Notes under the pieces: model-generated | Told to the model about the DNA's origin: nothing | Databases searched by the model: none | What the model saw: the letters and a program-made list of their open reading frames with translations, nothing else | Made by a program: the position numbers and the translations under genes | Source: Streptomyces novaecaesareae | GTDB taxonomy: Bacteria; Actinomycetota; Actinomycetes; Streptomycetales; Streptomycetaceae | NCBI RefSeq assembly: GCF_000716875.1 | Contig: NZ_JNWQ01000145.1 | Coordinates: forward strand, 1-8,199 | DNA: 8,199 nucleotides | Reading direction: 5' to 3' | Shown: one piece after another, positions 4,988-8,199 of the stretch | Layout: every line of letters begins with the position of its first letter | Position numbering within the stretch: the first letter of the stretch is position 1

Positions 4988-6082
4988 GTGCCCACAGCAC
5001 CCCGCCCGCCGCGCCCTGCCGCTCCGCAGCCCAGGGCGCCGCGCTGGGTCCTCTGGCTCCCGGTCGTCCTCCTCCTGCTGGACCTGATCACCGAGGCCGT
5101 CGTCCCGGACGCCGTCGCCGCCGGATTCCTGCTGACCGCGCTGCCCGTGGTGGTCGCGTTCAGCTACGGCCCGGTCGTGACGGCCGCCGCCACGGTCGGC
5201 TCCCTGGCGCTCCAGGTCGCCCTGGCCCTGCACGCGGGCCACATCAACGAGCAGCACCACGTCTGGGTCTACATCGCCACCCTGCTCTCCGGCGTGATGG
5301 GCACCGCCCTGTCCTGGCAGCGCACCCGGCAGAACCGCAACCTGCTGCAGGCGCGTACGGTCGCCGAGACCCTGCAGCGCACCGTGCTGCGGCCGGTGCC
5401 CGTGCGGGCCGGCGGGCTGCGGGTGGCCGGCCTCTACCGCTCGGCGCAGGCCGAGGTGCTGGTCGGCGGCGACCTGTACGAGGTGTGCGACACCCGCTTC
5501 GGCTTGCGGGTGCTGCTCGGGGACGTCCGGGGCAAGGGCCTCGGCGCGGTCCGCACCGTCGCCGACGTCCTCGGCGCCTTCCGGTCGGCCGCGTACGAGA
5601 CCCCCGGGCTGGTCGAGCTGGCCGACCAGCTGGACCGCACGGTGCTGCGGGACGCCGCCGACCGGGGCGACGACGAACTGTTCGCCACCGCCGTCCTGCT
5701 GCAGTACCGGCCGGGCTCCGACTGCGTGGAGATCGTCAACCGCGGCCACACCACCCCGCTGCTGCTGTCGGGGGACGCGATCTCCCCGGTGTCCTGCGCG
5801 GACGACCTGCCGCTGGGCCTCGGCTACCTCGGGCCCGAGGAGCGTGGCAAGCCGACCGCCGTCGCGCTGCCGCCGGGCCACACCGTACTGCTCTACACCG
5901 ACGGCGTCAGCGAGGCCCGTGACACCGGCGGCGCCTTCTACCCGCTCGCCCCGCGCCTCGCCGCCCTCGGCACCAGCGAGCCCGAGCGGCTGGTCTCCTT
6001 CCTGGCCCAGGACGTCCACCGCTACGCCGGCCTGCTCGCCGACGACCTCGCCGTCCTCGCCCTGACCCCGGACATCCCGTAG
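4988..6082 (+). CDS. Membrane-anchored SpoIIE-type PP2C phosphatase
   Basis: A 364-aa membrane protein. A short Pro-rich cytoplasmic start (1-19) is followed by three hydrophobic helices at about 20-39, 44-82 (long enough for two close spans) and 92-110. A linker helix (QNRNLLQARTVAETLQRTVLRP) leads to the SpoIIE/PP2C-like phosphatase domain at about 140-360. Metal-binding acidic motifs are visible: VGGDLYEV (Asp162), GDVRGKGLGA (Asp179), YTDGVSEARD (Asp305) and ADDLAVLAL (Asp353). NRGHTTPLLL at 251-260 is the family's usual turn. Such proteins dephosphorylate serine on anti-sigma-factor antagonists, setting sigma-factor activity under stress or in development; the specific partner is unknown. 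There is no PAS, GAF or HATPase domain, so any signal must come through the membrane segment. VGGDLYEV differs slightly from the common VGGDWYD but keeps the metal-binding Asp. No anti-sigma factor or STAS gene lies next to it. Confidence 0.92.
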   Translation: MPTAPRPPRPAAPQPRAPRWVLWLPVVLLLLDLITEAVVPDAVAAGFLLTALPVVVAFSYGPVVTAAATVGSLALQVALALHAGHINEQHHVWVYIATLLSGVMGTALSWQRTRQNRNLLQARTVAETLQRTVLRPVPVRAGGLRVAGLYRSAQAEVLVGGDLYEVCDTRFGLRVLLGDVRGKGLGAVRTVADVLGAFRSAAYETPGLVELADQLDRTVLRDAADRGDDELFATAVLLQYRPGSDCVEIVNRGHTTPLLLSGDAISPVSCADDLPLGLGYLGPEERGKPTAVALPPGHTVLLYTDGVSEARDTGGAFYPLAPRLAALGTSEPERLVSFLAQDVHRYAGLLADDLAVLALTPDIP

Positions 6083-6087
6083 CGCCA

Positions 6088-6113
6088 GGGCCGGGGGCAT
6101 CAAGCCCGGGCCC
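6088..6113 (+). terminator. Weak hairpin after the phosphatase gene
   Basis: GGGCC (6088-6092) can pair with GGCCC (6109-6113), and after a one-base mismatch a further 3-4 G-C pairs can form towards the loop GCATCAA. It begins 5 nt after the phosphatase stop codon. The imperfect stem makes its function uncertain. Confidence 0.4.
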
Positions 6114-6140
6114 GTCGTGCTCTGGTGACCGTGTGTGCGC

Positions 6141-6151
6141 TATCTTCTGCC
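6141..6151 (+). promoter_or_regulatory. Candidate leaderless -10 box of the acyltransferase gene
   Basis: TATCTT at 6141-6146 is the most AT-rich hexamer in the spacer and fits TANNNT. It is 5 nt before the GTG at 6152, with no Shine-Dalgarno sequence in between. It supports that GTG as a leaderless start rather than the in-frame GTGs at 6125 or 6131. No good -35 is seen. Confidence 0.4.
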
Positions 6152-7399
6152 GTGAGCATTTTCCCCAGGCAACGACCAGGATCCTCGGGCAGCCGCAAAC
6201 CCGGCAGAGGAGGCCGCCTCGCCGTCCTGGACGGTCTGCGCATCCTGGCCGCGCTGATGGTGGTCTTCCACCACTACATCGGATACGGCGGCGGCACCAA
6301 GCCGGACGACAGCGCCTGGGGCAAGCCGGTTCAACAGGTGTTCCACCGTGCCTCCGTGCCGGGTGCCTACATGTGGACCGGCATCTGCCTGTTCTTCGTC
6401 ATCAGCGGCTTCGTGATCTGCATGAGCAGCTGGGGCCGCCCGGTGGGCGACTTCGTCCGCTCCCGCGTCATCCGGCTCTACCCGGCGTACTGGTTCGCCG
6501 TCCTGGCCAGCACCGCGGTCGTGACGATGTGGCCGATCGTGCGCCGCCCGCTCGCCTCGGAGCAGGTCCTCGCCAACCTCACGATGTTCCACGGGGGCCT
6601 GGGCATCCCGGACGTCGACGCCGTCTACTGGACGCTCTGGATCGAGCTGCGCTTCTACCTGCTCTTCGCCATCGTGGTGTGGCAGGGCGTGACCTACCGG
6701 CGGATCGTCGCCTTCTGCTCGATCTGGACGGTCGCGGGCATAGTGGCGACGAGCACCAAGTGGCCGGTGCTGGAGTTCTTCGCGATGTCGCAGGTCTCCT
6801 CCTTCTTCGTCGCCGGTCTCGCGCTCTACCTGGTCCACCGGTACGGCCCCAACCTGATGCTCTTCGGCATCGTCGGGATCAGCTGGATCCTCTCCGTCCT
6901 CTACACGATCCAGCACCAGCACGACGTGAACCCCTACCTCGGCCGGGCCGACCTGCCGGTCTGGCCGGCCGTCCTGCTGACCACGCTCTCCTATCTGGTG
7001 ATCATCGTGGTGGCACTGGGCTGGGCCTCACGGATCCAGTGGCGCTGGCTCACCTTCGCCGGAGCGCTCACCTACCCGCTCTACCTCCTCCACGAGACCA
7101 TGGGCTGGACGGCCCTGCGCGCCCTCTACGACCACGGCACCAAGCCCTGGGTCGCGGTGGGCATCGTCACCACCGGCATGCTGGTCGCCTCCTGGCTGGT
7201 CCACCGGCTCATCGAGAAGCCGCTGACACCCCTGCTCAAGCGCGGCATGACCGACAGCATCGACCAACTCCGCGCCGCCGAACCCCTGCCCCCGCAGCCC
7301 ACCCCGGCCACCCCCGACCCCACCCCAGCCCTGCAAACCGTCCCCCCCACCCCGAGCCCGGACGCCCCATACCCGCCCTACCGCCCGGGCCCCTTCTGA
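6152..7399 (+). CDS. OafA/YrhL-like membrane acyltransferase (Acyl_transf_3)
   Basis: A 415-aa multi-pass membrane protein of the acyltransferase-3 family, which moves acetyl or other acyl groups onto sugars, glycans, lipids or natural products. The N-terminal signature is clear: RLAVLDGLRILAALMVVFHH at 22-41, with the likely catalytic His40/His41. FFVISGFVICM lies at 81-91, RSRVIRLYPAYWFAVLAS at 103-120, and VDAVYWTLWIELRFYLLF at 155-172, the family's loop and helix. About ten hydrophobic segments follow up to HRLIEKPL at 351-358, the usual end of the domain. Residues 375-415 form a Pro/Thr-rich, probably cytoplasmic disordered tail. The acceptor cannot be deduced, as no glycosyltransferase or biosynthetic gene is adjacent. 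The start is uncertain: GTG 6152 is preferred for the -10-like box just upstream, and GTG 6125 would add 9 residues. A perfect 28-bp hairpin follows the stop codon. Confidence 0.9.
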   Translation: MSIFPRQRPGSSGSRKPGRGGRLAVLDGLRILAALMVVFHHYIGYGGGTKPDDSAWGKPVQQVFHRASVPGAYMWTGICLFFVISGFVICMSSWGRPVGDFVRSRVIRLYPAYWFAVLASTAVVTMWPIVRRPLASEQVLANLTMFHGGLGIPDVDAVYWTLWIELRFYLLFAIVVWQGVTYRRIVAFCSIWTVAGIVATSTKWPVLEFFAMSQVSSFFVAGLALYLVHRYGPNLMLFGIVGISWILSVLYTIQHQHDVNPYLGRADLPVWPAVLLTTLSYLVIIVVALGWASRIQWRWLTFAGALTYPLYLLHETMGWTALRALYDHGTKPWVAVGIVTTGMLVASWLVHRLIEKPLTPLLKRGMTDSIDQLRAAEPLPPQPTPATPDPTPALQTVPPTPSPDAPYPPYRPGPF

Positions 7400-7408
7400 C
7401 CCGCCCCA

Positions 7409-7469
7409 CCCCTTGTACGTGACAGGGCCCGACGCCACAACGGCGTCGGGCCCTGTCACGTACAAGGGG
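7409..7469. terminator. Perfect 28-bp hairpin, likely bidirectional terminator
   Basis: Bases 7409-7436 pair with 7442-7469 without a mismatch, giving a 28-bp stem around the 5-nt loop ACAAC. It begins 10 nt after the acyltransferase stop and lies between that gene and the convergent repeat-protein remnant, so it can end transcription from both sides. The outer CCCCTTGTA / TACAAGGGG part supplies a short A/T-containing end. Confidence 0.85.
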
Positions 7470-7503
7470 CGGCCGACCTGGCGGAATCAGACAGGTCGGC
7501 CGC
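7469..7503. terminator. Second hairpin before the repeat-protein remnant
   Basis: GCGGCCGACCTG (7469-7480) pairs perfectly with CAGGTCGGCCGC (7492-7503), a 12-bp stem with an 11-nt loop. It lies just past the stop codon of the minus-strand gene (7525) and abuts the 28-bp hairpin, sharing base 7469. A terminator role for the minus-strand gene is likely. Confidence 0.65.
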
Positions 7504-7524
7504 ACTCGGTTCTCCCGCCGGTGA

Positions 7525-8100
7525 TCAGACCTGGTACCAGGAGCGGAAGGCTTCTCCCGGTGAGGGTTGGTCGATGGCCCAGGTGGCGCCTGCGGCGTCG
7601 GTAGTGGTGACGATCATGGCCCCGTTGTCGAAGAGCATGACGCGCGGGTCTCCGGCGAAGGTCATGCTCTGGTTGCCGAGGTAGGTGCCGGTGCTGAACC
7701 CGCTGGTGGGGCCGGTCTGACCGAACAGGGCGATGTGTCCGTCGGCCGTGCGGGCGACGATGTTGACGGTGCCGCCGGCTCCGGCGGACAGGACGATGCT
7801 GGTGGCGCCGCCGGTATTGCCGCTGAGGCTGATCCTGTACCACTCGCGAAACGCTGTCCCCGGGCCGGCCTGGTCGATGCCCCAGACGTCCCCGTTGACG
7901 TCGATGGCGGCCACGATCATGCCGCCGCTGGCGGCCGTGGTGACACTCGGGTCCCCGGCGAAGACGGGCGAGGTGGTGCCGAGGAAGGCCCCCTGGCTGA
8001 ATCCGCTGGTCGGGCTGCTCTGGCCGAAGTAGCCGATGTGCCCGTTGGTGGTGCGGGCGAACAGGTTGACGGTGCCGCCCCCTGCGGGTGACAGCACGGA
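7525..8100 (-). pseudogene. Repeat protein remnant (beta-propeller-like), 5' end cut by an IS
   Basis: The open frame encodes about 190 C-terminal residues ending FRSWYQV. It consists of two copies of a 101-residue unit, each with two blade-like halves: (VLSxxxGGTVNxxARTxxGHIxxFGQ, then xxFAGDPxVxxxxxGxMIV...WxIDQxxPGxAFRxWY). The pattern of short strands with Gly-Asp/Gly-His turns and Trp at blade ends suggests beta-propeller blades, perhaps lectin-like, but I do not recognise a named family. Proteins of this kind are often secreted; the N terminus and any signal peptide are missing. A GTG at 8097 is in frame but is not a real start: it aligns with an internal Val of the second unit, and the codon before it also aligns. 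Homology stops at about 8100, and a stop (TAA) appears just beyond inside IS-like sequence. The gene therefore seems interrupted; its 5' part may lie beyond the window. Confidence 0.72.
7528..8097 (-). repeat. Two-copy 101-aa internal repeat (about 303 bp)
   Basis: Unit 1 runs from 8097 to 7795 and unit 2 from 7794 to 7528, the latter truncated at the protein C terminus to 89 residues. By hand alignment without gaps, 50 of 89 residues are identical. Conserved positions include GGTV, ART, GHI, FGQ, PTSGFS, LG, FAGDP, W-IDQ and AFR-WY. More upstream copies may have existed before the insertion. Confidence 0.8.
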
Positions 8101-8199
8101 TGGGCTTTACCCCGGTTTGTGGACACTTCTGAGAAGCGGATCTTGGGGTCCGTGGAGAGGATGTCCTCATGGGTACTGCGAGGTACTCGGGGGAGTTCA
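8101..8199 (+). mobile_element. Left end of an IS3-family insertion sequence (partial)
   Basis: Coding homology of the repeat protein ends at 8098-8100, and from 8101 the sequence changes character: TGGGCTTTACCCCGG, then TTTGTGGACACTT and GAGAAGCGG. From memory, this pattern resembles the terminal inverted repeats of the IS3 group, which start with TG and contain TACCC..., GTGGACAC and AAGCG at similar spacing. A short leader, RBS and transposase-like ORF follow, as expected for IS3 elements, with the ORF start 68 bp from the end. The right end and any target duplication lie outside the window; the bases just left, CGGA or GGA, would be the expected duplicated target. Confidence 0.7.
8169..8199 (+). 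CDS. IS3-family transposase OrfA, 5' fragment
   Basis: Only the first ten codons are in the window, reading MGTARYSGEF. This resembles the usual OrfA opening in which a basic N terminus is followed by (K/R)YSPEFK before a helix-turn-helix that binds the element ends. GGAGAGG at 8154-8160 is 8 nt before the ATG. A second ATG at 8161 opens another frame but has worse spacing and no family resemblance. In IS3 elements orfA is normally joined to orfB by a -1 frameshift; that part is beyond the window. Confidence 0.6.
   Translation, partial: MGTARYSGEF

Noticed and set aside
3028..6082. Biosynthetic gene cluster around the P450
   Set aside because: No core synthase, ferredoxin, regulator or tailoring partner is present; neighbours are on both strands and separated by hairpins.
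4733..6103. 456-codon minus-strand open frame opposite the phosphatase
   Set aside because: It is a GC-frame shadow rich in Gly, Gln, Val and Asp with no recognisable motif; the plus strand has full SpoIIE motifs and a consensus RBS.
6125..6151. Earlier GTG start (6125) of the acyltransferase
   Set aside because: It has no RBS, and the TATCTT box lies inside the added segment. It remains possible, so it is mentioned as an alternative.

Overview
Organism: the window is very G+C-rich DNA with strong third-position GC bias and frequent GTG starts. Its gene families are typical of Streptomyces, Kitasatospora and their relatives: a DUF1707-FHA protein, a membrane SpoIIE/PP2C phosphatase, a class I bacterial P450 and an OafA-like acyltransferase with a Pro-rich tail. 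It reads as actinomycete chromosome of the accessory, single-gene-operon kind. Family calls come from reading the proteins; no database search was possible. || Layout: a DUF1152 protein (72-1034, +) converges on a DUF1707-FHA protein (1097-1642, -), which lies downstream of a DUF1697 protein (1793-2377, -). The DUF1697 gene is divergent from a pyridoxamine-phosphate-oxidase-fold protein (2518-2988, +). Their shared 140-bp spacer is the most structured non-coding DNA here: a 15-bp inverted repeat abuts both start codons and encloses about five tandem 20-bp repeats. A small ArsC/Spx-fold protein (3028-3384, -) converges on the PNPOx gene and is divergent from a cytochrome P450 (3536-4753, +), which is preceded by a 14-bp palindrome. 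Next come a three-helix membrane SpoIIE-type phosphatase (4988-6082, +) and a multi-pass acyltransferase (6152-7399, +). A perfect 28-bp hairpin and a second 12-bp hairpin then separate the acyltransferase from a convergent remnant of a repeat (beta-propeller-like) protein (7525-8100, -). That reading frame is cut at about 8100/8101 by what looks like the left end of an IS3-family element, whose first transposase ORF starts at 8169 and leaves the window. || How the genes work together: there is little sign of a shared pathway. Most genes look singly transcribed, with alternating strands and hairpins between convergent pairs. No biosynthetic cluster, defence system, CRISPR array, tRNA or rRNA is visible. 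Several starts lack a Shine-Dalgarno sequence but have a -10-like hexamer 5-6 nt upstream, suggesting leaderless transcription (inferred). The points most worth a second look are the mirror-symmetric divergent promoter at 2378-2517, the IS insertion into the repeat protein, and the palindrome upstream of the P450.
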